Made by a program: the position numbers and the translations under genes. DNA of 13,494 nucleotides from Pseudopedobacter sp043763845. GTDB lineage: Bacteria > Bacteroidota > Bacteroidia > Sphingobacteriales > Sphingobacteriaceae. The DNA is taken from assembly GCA_043763845.1 (NCBI GenBank), contig JAYULE010000088.1:1-13494 (forward strand), given 5' to 3'. The notes under the pieces were generated by a model. That model was not told where the DNA came from and searched no databases. It saw nothing but the letters and a program-made list of their open reading frames with translations. This document shows positions 6,309 to 13,494 of the stretch, in pieces (positions within the stretch are counted from its first letter, which is position 1; the number at the start of each line of letters is the position of its first letter).

Positions 6309-6920
6309 GTGAACCAGAACATTAAAAATCGTTGTGAAATTATTAGCAAAAACTTTAAGGAAATTAATGCTAATAGGAAAGTATTGCTTGAAAATCTAGC
6401 ACAAAATATCCAAAGAAAATTAAACCTAAGTAAAGACATAAACTTGGTATATGTGTGTACGCACAATTCACGTAGAAGCCACTTAGGGCAAATTTGGGCA
6501 AAAGTTGCTGCAGATTTTTACGGCTTTAAGATTAACAGTTTTTCGGCTGGTACCGAAGCAACCGCATTTAATATAAATGCCATTAACGCTCTTATTTCTT
6601 CAGGTTTTGAGGTTGAAAAAAAGGACGAGACTAATAATCCTAAATATGAAGTAACTTTTGGTGAAAGTAAATCGAGTATTTGTTTTTCTAAAACAATTGA
6701 CGATGCAAGTTTACCTAAAGAAAATTTTGTGGCGGTAATGACTTGTGGGGATGCTGATGAAAACTGCCCTTATATAGCTGGCTGTGATTTGCGAATTGGG
6801 ACCACTTATTTTGATCCAAAAGCGTATGACAACACCGTATTGCAAAACGAAAAATATACCGAAAGAAGCAATCAAATTGCCATGGAGTGTTTGTATGTTT
6901 TCTCTTTAATAAAATCCTAA
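6309..6920 (+). CDS. arsC: Arsenate reductase, thioredoxin-coupled / low-molecular-weight PTPase-like, GTG start
   Basis: Predicted to reduce arsenate to arsenite for export. Numbering from the chosen start, the phosphate-binding loop is C50-THNSR-R56-S, a C-x5-R-S signature of low-molecular-weight tyrosine phosphatases. The reductase-type redox cysteines are C146 and C153 in CGDADENCP, equivalent to C82 and C89 of S. aureus pI258 ArsC. A general-acid candidate is D169 (YFDP). An additional C159 follows in AGCD. Two GTG starts are possible: 6267, which would overlap the DUF6428 gene by 17 bases, and 6309. I chose 6309 (203 residues, 25-base gap) because the P-loop then falls near residue 50 as in relatives, and the extra N-terminal residues (MADVVKIF...) merely translate the DUF6428 tail region in another frame. 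No ATG lies nearby. The family is often annotated only as tyrosine phosphatase; the operon makes arsenate the likely substrate. Confidence 0.85.
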   Translation: MNQNIKNRCEIISKNFKEINANRKVLLENLAQNIQRKLNLSKDINLVYVCTHNSRRSHLGQIWAKVAADFYGFKINSFSAGTEATAFNINAINALISSGFEVEKKDETNNPKYEVTFGESKSSICFSKTIDDASLPKENFVAVMTCGDADENCPYIAGCDLRIGTTYFDPKAYDNTVLQNEKYTERSNQIAMECLYVFSLIKS

Positions 6921-6973
6921 TTACCTTAAGCTAACTCAAATAAAGTATAAATTAAACATAAACCAATAAAACC

Positions 6974-8041
6974 ATGAGTGCGATAAACTGTAACCCAGCA
7001 CAAAGAAAAAATCTTAGCTTTCTAGATCGTTTTTTAACATTATGGATTTTTATTGCCATGATTATTGGGGTAGGTATTGGATATTTTTTCACAAACTCAT
7101 CACATTATATAAATTTATTTTCGAGTGGTAGTACCAACATTCCCTTGGCCATTGGTTTAATATTAATGATGTATCCGCCTTTGGCAAAAGTTAGGTTCGA
7201 GAAAATGGGTGAAGTATTTAAAAACACCAAAATATTAAGCGTCTCACTATTACTTAACTGGATTATTGGCCCCACATTAATGTTTTTTTTGGCAATTATT
7301 TTCTTTCATAATCAGCCAGAATATATGATGGGTCTGATTTTAATAGGAATTGCTAGGTGCATAGCCATGGTAATTGTTTGGAATGAATTAGCCGATGGAA
7401 ACAGAGAGTATGCAGCAGGTTTAGTAGCACTTAATAGCATTTTTCAAATATTTTTTTACAGTGTATATGCTTGGTTATTTATCACTTTTTTGCCTCCATT
7501 TTTTGGTATAAAAAGTATTTCTTTAAATATTAGTATTTGGCATATTGCAAAAAGTGTTTTAATTTATTTGGGTATTCCTTTTTTTGCAGCAATTATAAGT
7601 CGTTTTGTACTTATAAGATGGAAAGGGTTAGATTGGTTTAACCACAAATACTTACCAGCCGTATCGCCAATAACCTTAATTGCTTTGCTTTTTACTATAG
7701 TTTTAATGTTTAGTTTAAAAGGGAAACTAATTGTTCAAATTCCATTCGATGTGATAAAAATTGCAATTCCGTTGGTGATTTATTTTATCTTCATGTTTTT
7801 AATAAGTTTTATTATCGGTAAAAAAATGGGAGTAGATTATTCTAAAAACACTGCCATTGCATTTACAGCCACGGGCAATAATTTTGAGTTAGCAATAGCG
7901 GTAGCCATTGGCGTATTTGGCATAAATAGTGGGCAAGCTTTTGCAGGAGTTGTAGGCCCTTTGGTAGAAGTACCCGCACTAATATTGTTAGTTAACGTTG
8001 CCTTTTGGTTTAAAAGAAAGTGGTACCCAAATACAGTTTAA
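6974..8041 (+). CDS. acr3: ACR3-family arsenite efflux permease
   Basis: Inner-membrane carrier that expels arsenite (and often antimonite) using the proton motive force. The 355-residue protein has about ten hydrophobic segments starting near residue 20, normal for ACR3. The two residues shown to be essential in Alkaliphilus metalliredigens ACR3 are conserved at the same numbers: C129 in GIARCIAMVIVWNELA and E305 in TATGNNFELAIAVAIGVFG. This is the bile-acid/arsenite/riboflavin transporter fold, not the unrelated ArsB of E. coli. It is the last gene of the ars operon, 53 bases after arsC. The 70 bases that follow, before the convergent mntH gene, contain no strong terminator hairpin. Confidence 0.95.
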   Translation: MSAINCNPAQRKNLSFLDRFLTLWIFIAMIIGVGIGYFFTNSSHYINLFSSGSTNIPLAIGLILMMYPPLAKVRFEKMGEVFKNTKILSVSLLLNWIIGPTLMFFLAIIFFHNQPEYMMGLILIGIARCIAMVIVWNELADGNREYAAGLVALNSIFQIFFYSVYAWLFITFLPPFFGIKSISLNISIWHIAKSVLIYLGIPFFAAIISRFVLIRWKGLDWFNHKYLPAVSPITLIALLFTIVLMFSLKGKLIVQIPFDVIKIAIPLVIYFIFMFLISFIIGKKMGVDYSKNTAIAFTATGNNFELAIAVAIGVFGINSGQAFAGVVGPLVEVPALILLVNVAFWFKRKWYPNTV

Positions 8042-8111
8042 ATAGGTTGTTGGCCGTTAACATTTGCATTTTTGTAGTGTGGATTTTAACTTGTAGCTGA
8101 AATCTAAAACA

Positions 8112-9986
8112 TTAATTCACTATTAAAACAGGCACATTAATTTTATGCCGTACAGAATCAACAGTAGTTCCAAAAAGAATGTCTTTAAACCCTTTATGGC
8201 CATGCGCACCCATAACTAATAAATCAATTTTATTGGTTTCTACAATTTTAGCTATAGCCGATGCTGTACTTCCGTAGCCTATTTTATACTGACTTTGGTA
8301 ACCCATATTAGCTAAATTAGTAGTGTATTTTTTTATGTTGCTTTCGTCTAACTGAGTTTCTCTATCCATTACTTTATTGCCGTGGTAGGTAGCTCCTGCG
8401 GTTTCAACAATATGAATAAAAGTGTATAATGCATTTTTAACGCCTTGATTTAGTGCGTTGTTTATTACTTTTTCATCATTACCCGAAAAATCAATAGTAA
8501 TACCAATATTTTTATATTCAATTTTACGCTCGGTATGTATGTACAAGGCTTCGCCGTGGGGCAATTGTTTTTTTAAAGTGGTGCTTTGTTTTAAAAACGG
8601 TTTAATAAACACATAAATTAATAGTGCAAAGCAAGCTACCGCTGTGGGAATTACCACTAAATAAATTAAAAAAGTATAGCTACCTGCTGTTGTAATCCAA
8701 ATGGTAATTTGACTAAAAACCAACTTTATATTTAGGCCAATAATTATTAATGCACTTAACCAAGCCAATATTTTTACCCAATTTTTTATTACAAATTGGT
8801 TCATTAATTTTTTATCGGAATTAAAATGAATTAAGGGTATGATAGCAAAACCCAATTGCAAACTTAGCACCACTTGCGATAAAATAAGCAGGCTTCCCAA
8901 AGCATCATCTCCAAAAAATAAAATAGTGCAAAATGCCGGAATTATAGCTAACAAGCGGGTTATTAAACGCCTAAGCCAAGGCTCGATACGTAAATTTAAA
9001 TGTCCTTCCATAACAATTTGCCCTGCCAAAGTTCCTGTAATGGTTGAGCTTTGTCCCGAGGCTATCAGGGCTATTGCAAAAAGTGTTGGAGCAGCTTTTC
9101 CAAAAATTTTTTCGAGCAAACGGTAAGCATCCTGTATTTCGGCCACTTGGTAATGCCCGTTTACATAAAATGCGGCAGCGGCTAAAATTAATATGGCCGA
9201 GTTTACCAAAAAAGCCAAATTTAGTGCAATAGTGGTATCAATTAAATTAAATTTTAGGGCTTCTTTTATTCCCTTGGGTGTGCGTTCTATTTTACGGGTT
9301 TGCACCAAAGATGAATGTAAGTATAAATTATGCGGCATAACTGTTGCCCCAATAATACCTATGGCAATATATAGTGCTTGGTTATTTAATGCGGTGGGTA
9401 TAAAACCTTTAAAAACATCGGTATAAACGGGGCTAACAATTAACATTTCGGCTAAAAAAGCCAGACCAATAATAAAAACCATTGAAACTATAAATCGTTC
9501 CATTGTACGCATTCCTCGTTTTAATAAAAAAAGTAACAATAACGTATCAAAAACGGTAATCACAATTCCCCAAATTAAGGGTAGCCCAAATAGCAGGTTT
9601 AAGCCTATTGCCATACCAATAATTTCGGCCAAATCGCAGGCAATTATAGCAATTTGCGCTAAAATGTATAAAGGTATATTTGCCCAATTTGGATATTCGT
9701 TTTTGGATGCTTGCGCCAAATCTAACCCCCTAACAATGCCTAACCTTGCACTTAACGATTGTAATAGTAACGCAATAAGGTTAGACATTAGCAAAACCCA
9801 AATTAACTGGTAGCCAAATTGCGAACCACCCGCAATATCGGTAGCCCAATTACCTGGATCCATATAACCTACGCTAACTAAATAGGCTGGGCCTATAAAG
9901 GCAAATACTTTTTTCCAACCCTTACGTTTATGCGTTTCAACGGAGGCAAAAACTTCACTCAACGATTGTGGTGCTATAATTTTCAT
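8112..9986 (-). CDS. mntH: Nramp-type Mn2+/Fe2+ importer fused to a universal stress protein domain
   Basis: Inner-membrane, proton-coupled divalent metal importer (Nramp/SLC11). Residues 1-465 are the transporter, with the TM1 metal site DPGNW (D43-W47, ligands D43 and N46), the TM6 site VMPHNLYLHSS (M217, H219) and the conserved GQSSTITGTLAGQ loop (311-323). Residues about 488-624 form a cytoplasmic Usp domain. Its ATP-binding signature G-x2-G-x9-G-T is complete (G593, G596, G606, T607), followed by VPVLIV. Plain MntH is about 400-450 residues, so the fusion is clear; similar Nramp-Usp proteins are known from Bacteroidota. The domain may sense ATP or energy state and tune uptake, but this is inference. 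The start overlaps the mntR stop by four bases (ATGA), which means tight coupling. Regulation is expected through the box upstream of mntR. Confidence 0.95.
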   Translation of the reverse strand: MKIIAPQSLSEVFASVETHKRKGWKKVFAFIGPAYLVSVGYMDPGNWATDIAGGSQFGYQLIWVLLMSNLIALLLQSLSARLGIVRGLDLAQASKNEYPNWANIPLYILAQIAIIACDLAEIIGMAIGLNLLFGLPLIWGIVITVFDTLLLLFLLKRGMRTMERFIVSMVFIIGLAFLAEMLIVSPVYTDVFKGFIPTALNNQALYIAIGIIGATVMPHNLYLHSSLVQTRKIERTPKGIKEALKFNLIDTTIALNLAFLVNSAILILAAAAFYVNGHYQVAEIQDAYRLLEKIFGKAAPTLFAIALIASGQSSTITGTLAGQIVMEGHLNLRIEPWLRRLITRLLAIIPAFCTILFFGDDALGSLLILSQVVLSLQLGFAIIPLIHFNSDKKLMNQFVIKNWVKILAWLSALIIIGLNIKLVFSQITIWITTAGSYTFLIYLVVIPTAVACFALLIYVFIKPFLKQSTTLKKQLPHGEALYIHTERKIEYKNIGITIDFSGNDEKVINNALNQGVKNALYTFIHIVETAGATYHGNKVMDRETQLDESNIKKYTTNLANMGYQSQYKIGYGSTASAIAKIVETNKIDLLVMGAHGHKGFKDILFGTTVDSVRHKINVPVLIVN

Positions 9987-10642
9987 ACTGCAGTTAATAA
10001 ATTTTTAGCCACATCTCTACTTATGGTTTGTGCTTTACCACCAATTTCAATAATTACCGAACCGTCAAACTCTATAAATTCTTTAACAACTAATTTTTTA
10101 CCTAAAACCAAACCTGCTTTTTCTAAATAATTTAAAAAAACACTCGTATGTTCTCTAACCCCACTTATTATACCATTTTGATTAATTTGCATTTTAGATA
10201 CTGGTACAAGTGCGGGTTCATTTAATATGCCATTTTTATCGGGTATAGGGTCTCCATGTGGGTCAAATTTTGGGAAATCTAAAAAAGCTTCTAAACTATT
10301 TATTAGTTTGGTAGAGTTTATATGTTCTAAGTCTTCGGCAAGGTCGTGTACTTCATCCCACTTAAAATTTAATTTATCAACCAAAAAAACTTCCCATAAA
10401 CGGTGCTTTCTAATAATATTTAATGCGGTTTGGTTGCCTGTTGGGGTTAAAGTTACGCCTTGGTATTTTATATAGTTTATAAAATCTTTTTCGGCAAGCT
10501 TTTTAAGCATATCGGTTACCGATGCCGCTTTGGTTTTTAAGGCATCGGCAATGGCATTGGTATTAACAGCTACTGTTTGCGAGGCGCTTAAATGAAAAAT
10601 AGTTTTAAGATAATTTTCTTCGGTAAATGAGGTTGCTAGCAT
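9983..10642 (-). CDS. mntR: DtxR/MntR-family metal-dependent repressor
   Basis: Predicted manganese-sensing repressor of its own operon with mntH. In the 219-residue form, residues 1-70 are the winged helix (TEENYLKTIFHL, ASVTDMLKKLAEKDFINY), 75-125 the dimerisation and metal domain, and about 145-219 an FeoA/SH3-like domain, as in full-length DtxR. Metal ligands can be read: H80 and E84 in KHRLWE, H99, and E103-x2-E106-H107. Glu at 103, where DtxR has Cys102, is the Mn-type (MntR) choice. The N-terminal ligand position (Met10 in DtxR, Asp8 in B. subtilis MntR) is Asn10, which is unusual. ATG 10642 was chosen over ATG 10672 for three reasons: the -7 box lies at 10661-10668, the alignable part begins at TSFTEENYLK, and the upstream residues are not family-like. 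The mntH partner supports Mn rather than Fe, though iron sensing is not excluded. Confidence 0.9.
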   Translation of the reverse strand: MLATSFTEENYLKTIFHLSASQTVAVNTNAIADALKTKAASVTDMLKKLAEKDFINYIKYQGVTLTPTGNQTALNIIRKHRLWEVFLVDKLNFKWDEVHDLAEDLEHINSTKLINSLEAFLDFPKFDPHGDPIPDKNGILNEPALVPVSKMQINQNGIISGVREHTSVFLNYLEKAGLVLGKKLVVKEFIEFDGSVIIEIGGKAQTISRDVAKNLLTAV

Positions 10643-10660
10643 AAAAAACACGTGTATATA

Positions 10661-10694
10661 CAAAGCTAACATTATTTTTAGGTTAATCTAAAAA
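10661..10694 (-). promoter_or_regulatory. mntR-mntH promoter with DtxR/MntR-type operator
   Basis: Reading the minus strand, TAGCTTTG (10668-10661) matches the Bacteroidota -7 consensus TAnnTTTG and lies 18 bases before the ATG at 10642. Directly upstream, TTTTTAGGTTAATCTAAAAA (10675-10694, plus strand) is a 20-bp dyad with 9 of 10 pairs matching (only 10682/10687 differ). It resembles DtxR-family boxes of the TTAGGnTAnnCTAA kind. It covers the spacer and the weak -33 position (TTTAG on the minus strand), so a bound repressor would block RNA polymerase. This fits metal-dependent autoregulation of mntR-mntH. Confidence 0.7.
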
Positions 10695-10745
10695 ATATTA
10701 ATTAAAAAATTATTAAAATAAATTACACTCTTTTGTAAAATTAAA

Positions 10746-10775
10746 TTTGGTTTTTGAGTTTAAAAGTTAAATTTG
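10746..10775 (+). promoter_or_regulatory. Promoter of the Lrp/AsnC gene
   Basis: TTTG (10746-10749), an 18-base spacer and TAAATTTG (10768-10775) match the Bacteroidota sigma factor consensus exactly. Transcription would start around 10781-10784, only about ten bases before the ATG at 10793. A second TAAATTTG (10742-10749) overlaps the -33 box and has no good partner of its own. Confidence 0.6.
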
Positions 10776-10792
10776 GGTTATATATTACAGTT

Positions 10793-11257
10793 ATGGAAAT
10801 TGATAAAATAGATTTAAATATTTTAAAAATAATGCAAGAAAACGGAAGAATAACCAATCTTCAGTTATCGCAAAACATTGGTTTATCGCCAGCACCAACT
10901 CTAGAGCGTGTGCGCAAGCTAGAGCTTTTAGGCTACATAAAAAGCTACCACGCTTTAGTTGATGAAGAAAAATTGGGTTTAGGTATTAAAACTTTTATAC
11001 AAGTGTCTTTAGATTTTCATCAAAACGATACCATTCAAATATTTTTGGAGGAAATTAATGCAATTAAAGAAATTACCGAATGCCACCATGTTACTGGCCA
11101 ATGCGATTTTGTTTTAAAAGCTTATGTAAAAGATATAAAAACCTACGAACAATTAATTATGCAAAAAATTAGCAAAATTAGTGTGGTAAAAACTTTTCAA
11201 ACAATGATAATTATGAGTACCAATAAAAAAGAACCTATTGTACCTTTAGAGTATTAA
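10793..11257 (+). CDS. Lrp/AsnC-family transcriptional regulator
   Basis: Predicted feast/famine DNA-binding protein, probably an octamer that senses an amino acid. In the 154-residue form, residues 1-60 are the AsnC helix-turn-helix (IDLNILKIMQENGRITNLQL, then recognition helix SPAPTLERVRKLELLGYI). Residues about 65-145 form the RAM ligand domain with HHVTGQCDFVLKAYV (G102, D105), the usual effector-site loop. The longer frame back to TTG 10754 was rejected because it would overlap the promoter, and MEIDKIDLNIL is the standard family start. It is transcribed divergently from mntR across 150 bases. Neighbours give no clue to its regulon, and the shared control region with mntR is probably positional only. 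Confidence 0.92.
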   Translation: MEIDKIDLNILKIMQENGRITNLQLSQNIGLSPAPTLERVRKLELLGYIKSYHALVDEEKLGLGIKTFIQVSLDFHQNDTIQIFLEEINAIKEITECHHVTGQCDFVLKAYVKDIKTYEQLIMQKISKISVVKTFQTMIIMSTNKKEPIVPLEY

Positions 11258-11313
11258 GCTACTGCAAATTATTTTAAAAGAAATTGGTTTATTAAAGCGT
11301 AAAAGAAAAAATA

Positions 11314-12075
11314 ATGACAAAAAAAACAATTAATAGCCTGCTTTACAAATTTGTATTTGCCCTATTTTTATTATTAACCACCAGTTGCGAAACGTTAAAC
11401 CAAGCTAGCGAAATTATAAATAAAAGCGGTTTAATAAACCCAACTACGGCCGAAATTGGTTTAGGTTTAAAACAAGCTTTAGAAATTGGCACCAACTTAA
11501 GTGCCGATAAATTAGCATCGAAAGATGGGTATTTGGGTAACTTAGCCATTAAAATATTGTTCCCCACGGAGGCGCAAAAAGCAGAAAAAACACTTAGATC
11601 GTTAGGTTTAAATTCGCTGGCCGATAATGTAATTTTAAGTATTAACCGAGCCGCAGAAGATGCAGCTTTAGAGGCAAAACCCATTTTTATTGCTGCCATT
11701 AAACAAATGACTATTGCCGATGCTAGCAATATTTTATTAAGTAACCAAAATAACGCCGCCACACAATATTTTAAAAAAGTAACCAACACACAATTACAAA
11801 ACAAATTTAACCCCATTATAAAGGCAAGCTTAGCCAAAGTTGGTGCTACACATTATTGGGCCGATGTAGTAAAAAAATACAATCAAATTCCGTTTGTGAG
11901 CACTATAAACCCCAATTTAGAAAACTATGTAACCCAAAAAGCAATTGATGGTTTATTTACCGAAATTGCAAAAGAAGAGTTAAAAATACGCAACAATATT
12001 GGTGCAAGAAACGGTGCGTTACTACAAAAAGTATTTGCCTACGCCGATAGAAATAAAACCAGCAGCAATTTATAA
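11314..12075 (+). CDS. DUF4197 family lipoprotein
   Basis: Uncharacterised envelope protein. It starts with a lipoprotein signal (MTKK, hydrophobic stretch to about residue 22) and a lipobox with C25 in LTTSC, so it is expected to be lipid-anchored facing the periplasm. The rest is DUF4197: ALEIGTNLSADKL, KDGYLGNLAIKILFPTEAQK, LILSINRAAEDAALEAKPIF-like helix (AEDAALEAKPIF), IKQMTIADASNILL, NAATQYFKKVT, KVGATHYWADV and AKEELKIRNN. Length (253 residues) is normal for the family. It is mostly helical with no catalytic motif I can name. It follows the Lrp gene by 56 bases without a clear promoter of its own, so read-through is possible. Its stop overlaps the convergent carboxypeptidase gene by six bases. 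Confidence 0.9.
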   Translation: MTKKTINSLLYKFVFALFLLLTTSCETLNQASEIINKSGLINPTTAEIGLGLKQALEIGTNLSADKLASKDGYLGNLAIKILFPTEAQKAEKTLRSLGLNSLADNVILSINRAAEDAALEAKPIFIAAIKQMTIADASNILLSNQNNAATQYFKKVTNTQLQNKFNPIIKASLAKVGATHYWADVVKKYNQIPFVSTINPNLENYVTQKAIDGLFTEIAKEELKIRNNIGARNGALLQKVFAYADRNKTSSNL

Positions 12076-13389
12076 AAAAGCTTGTATTTGAGTTATAAAT
12101 TCCTCAACTGCAAGCTTAATTTGTTTGGCTGGCAAAACATAATTGTTGTTCATAAAAGAAAAAGCGTAGCGTTTACCAGTTTTACCAATTAAAAACCCAC
12201 TTAGGCAATAATTATTTGATAGTGTACCTGTTTTTGCATAAACAAAACAGGTTTTTCCTTTAAATTGGGCTTTTAGTGTGCCGTTTATTCCGCCATTGCT
12301 TAATAACTCAAAGCTTCTTTTTTCGCCGGCTTTGTTATATATAAGTTTTAACAAATGGGTTAAGTTTTGTGGCGTGTTTAAATTTAGTCGAGACAAACCC
12401 GAGCCATCAACCCATTGTAAAGTATCTGGTAAAGAGGTTAAAAAATTATCTTTTATGTATTTTATAACCGCCACCTGTGTAGTTTCTAAATTGTTTTTAT
12501 AGGCAATGTTTAACAATAATTGTTCGGCAATAAAATTATCGCTGGGTTGCAACATTAATTTATAAAGCGTATCGGCAGGTGTGGTGTAAATAGTTTTAGC
12601 GGTAGTAGCAAGTTTTCTAAAAGGTAAAGTTTTAAGTTGTTTGGTTACAAAACCTGTTGCCAACAAAGTATCTGCAAGTAAAATTAAAGTGGTTTTATTG
12701 TCAAAATTTAAAGGTATTTTTTGTTTATAAACAGAATCGGGCTTGGCAGGCAAAACTAAGTTGTTGCTATAAACTTCTCTTTGCGCAACCTTTAACAATG
12801 GACTAAAAGTAGTATCGCTTAAAAAATTAGCCGCTAAATCGGGTTCGATTTTTATTTTGTTATGCTGTAAACTTAGTTTTATTAGGTTACCGTAAAGTGG
12901 CAAATCGGTTATTTGTGTTGCGTAATAATCGTTATAATCGTCCCAGTTCCAGGCGTTGCCAAATTTTTGGCCAGTGTAAGTGCCGTTAACTAAATAAATA
13001 TCTTTGTTGCTGTGTTTTATGAAATCAAATGCTGGCTGTTTAGTAAAATTGGGGTGTAAAAAAGCAGGGTCGCCTTGTGGCCAAATTAGTAACGAGTCGT
13101 TATTTATTTGGTATTTAAGGGTTGCCACCGAATCGCCAAGGGCACACAAACCCGCGTAAAATGTTAGCAATTTTGTGTTTGATGCTGGTATAAAATGTTT
13201 GTTTGCATCTTGTGCAAATATTGTAGTATTTGTGCTTAAATCGTACAATGAAAACCCAACATGGTGTTGTTTAAAAATTGTAGAATTTAAGCCGTTTTGT
13301 ATGGTTGAAGTAACAAACGGCTTTTTATTTATTGCGCAACCTGTTAACAATATCAAAATAAAAAAAAACGAATAAAATATATTTTTCAT
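12070..13389 (-). CDS. dacB: D-alanyl-D-alanine carboxypeptidase / PBP4-type (peptidase S13) lipoprotein
   Basis: Predicted periplasmic, lipid-anchored enzyme that trims or cleaves peptidoglycan stem peptides and would bind penicillin. The three active-site motifs of serine DD-peptidases are present in order: S70-N-T-K73 (PASNTKLL), S283-D-N285 (PSDNFIAEQLL) and K386-T-G388 (YAKTGTLSN). DGSGLSRLN (328-336) is typical of the S13/DacB family, and the long insertion between SxxK and SDN marks this family rather than DacA. The signal peptide ends in a lipobox with C18 (LLTGC), unlike E. coli DacB, which is not a lipoprotein. The start was set at ATG 13389 because the -7 promoter box lies at 13412-13419; the longer frame from 13443 would start upstream of the promoter and lacks a normal signal peptide. 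The gene looks monocistronic and converges on the DUF4197 gene. Confidence 0.93.
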   Translation of the reverse strand: MKNIFYSFFFILILLTGCAINKKPFVTSTIQNGLNSTIFKQHHVGFSLYDLSTNTTIFAQDANKHFIPASNTKLLTFYAGLCALGDSVATLKYQINNDSLLIWPQGDPAFLHPNFTKQPAFDFIKHSNKDIYLVNGTYTGQKFGNAWNWDDYNDYYATQITDLPLYGNLIKLSLQHNKIKIEPDLAANFLSDTTFSPLLKVAQREVYSNNLVLPAKPDSVYKQKIPLNFDNKTTLILLADTLLATGFVTKQLKTLPFRKLATTAKTIYTTPADTLYKLMLQPSDNFIAEQLLLNIAYKNNLETTQVAVIKYIKDNFLTSLPDTLQWVDGSGLSRLNLNTPQNLTHLLKLIYNKAGEKRSFELLSNGGINGTLKAQFKGKTCFVYAKTGTLSNNYCLSGFLIGKTGKRYAFSFMNNNYVLPAKQIKLAVEEFITQIQAFL

Positions 13390-13411
13390 AATTATAATTG
13401 TGATTGCCAAG

Positions 13412-13444
13412 CAAAGGTATTTAGAAAAATTATGAAATAGCAAT
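13412..13444 (-). promoter_or_regulatory. Promoter of the DD-carboxypeptidase gene
   Basis: On the minus strand ATTG (13444-13441), a 21-base spacer and TACCTTTG (13419-13412) give a full -7 match and a partial -33 match to the Bacteroidota consensus. The spacer is slightly long. The leader to the ATG at 13389 would be about 15-18 bases. The remaining bases to 13494 show no gene. Confidence 0.5.
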
Positions 13445-13494
13445 ATTAATTACCGCATATTTATATCTTGACTTATACAAAAATGGCATCAAAC

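Noticed and set aside
8042..8111. Possible shared terminator between acr3 and mntH
   Set aside because: Only a weak GTTAA/TTAAC pairing was found and no stable hairpin with a T run, so no terminator is called.
10643..10672. Longer N-terminus for mntR from ATG 10672
   Set aside because: The -7 promoter box (10661-10668) lies inside this stretch, so the transcript would not contain that start.
11343..11837. Antisense open frame of 164 codons opposite the DUF4197 gene
   Set aside because: It is a shadow of a gene with clear family signatures and shows no motif of its own.
13390..13443. Longer N-terminus for the DD-carboxypeptidase
   Set aside because: It starts upstream of the promoter and would place a second hydrophobic run before a complete lipoprotein signal peptide.
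1..13494. tRNA, rRNA, CRISPR arrays, transposases, toxin-antitoxin or defence genes
   Set aside because: I looked on both strands and saw none with recognisable sequence features.

Overview
The window looks like a piece of the chromosome of a low-G+C member of the Bacteroidota (Flavobacteriia/Sphingobacteriia/Chitinophagia-like). The evidence is the families present (GH97, DUF6428, DUF4197, an Nramp transporter with a C-terminal Usp domain) and several good matches to the Bacteroidota housekeeping promoter (TTTG, about 19 bp, TAnnTTTG). Shine-Dalgarno sequences are weak or absent, AT-rich spacers are long, and two interspersed repeat-like elements resemble ones I remember from this phylum. 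The exact genus cannot be told. No rRNA, tRNA, CRISPR array, transposase or phage gene is visible.

Layout. 1-114: a palindromic intergenic element with a C(TTCG)G hairpin. 413-2398 (+): a secreted GH97 glycosidase of the retaining type, with no SusC/SusD partner in view. 2399-2874: a long AT-rich convergent spacer. 4904-2875 (-): a two-gene unit, an atypical SDR with a DUF2867 domain followed two bases later by an AlkB-type dioxygenase that starts on TTG. 4905-5470: a divergent spacer holding a structured repeat-like element and the arsR control region. 5471-8041 (+): an arsenic-resistance operon of arsR, a DUF6428 protein, a thioredoxin-type arsenate reductase and an ACR3 arsenite permease. 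10642-8112 (-): a manganese operon of mntR and an mntH-usp fusion with ATGA overlap. Its promoter carries a near-perfect DtxR/MntR-type box. 10793-11257 (+): an Lrp/AsnC regulator. 11314-12075 (+): a DUF4197 lipoprotein. 13389-12070 (-): a PBP4-type D-Ala-D-Ala carboxypeptidase lipoprotein, overlapping the DUF4197 gene tail to tail by six bases.

How the genes fit together. The ars operon is a complete detoxification route: a repressor that senses arsenite, a reductase that makes arsenite from arsenate, a pump that exports it, and a Cys-rich accessory protein of unknown role. The mntR-mntH pair is a self-contained manganese uptake circuit. The regulator probably represses its own operon through a box lying between the -7 and -33 promoter elements. 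The rest are housekeeping or envelope genes.

I see no convincing new multi-gene system. The most interesting unexplained items are the structured element near 5073-5290, whose hairpin loop is exactly complementary to a site just downstream, the palindromic element at the left edge, and the Cys-Cys tails shared by ArsR and its DUF6428 neighbour.
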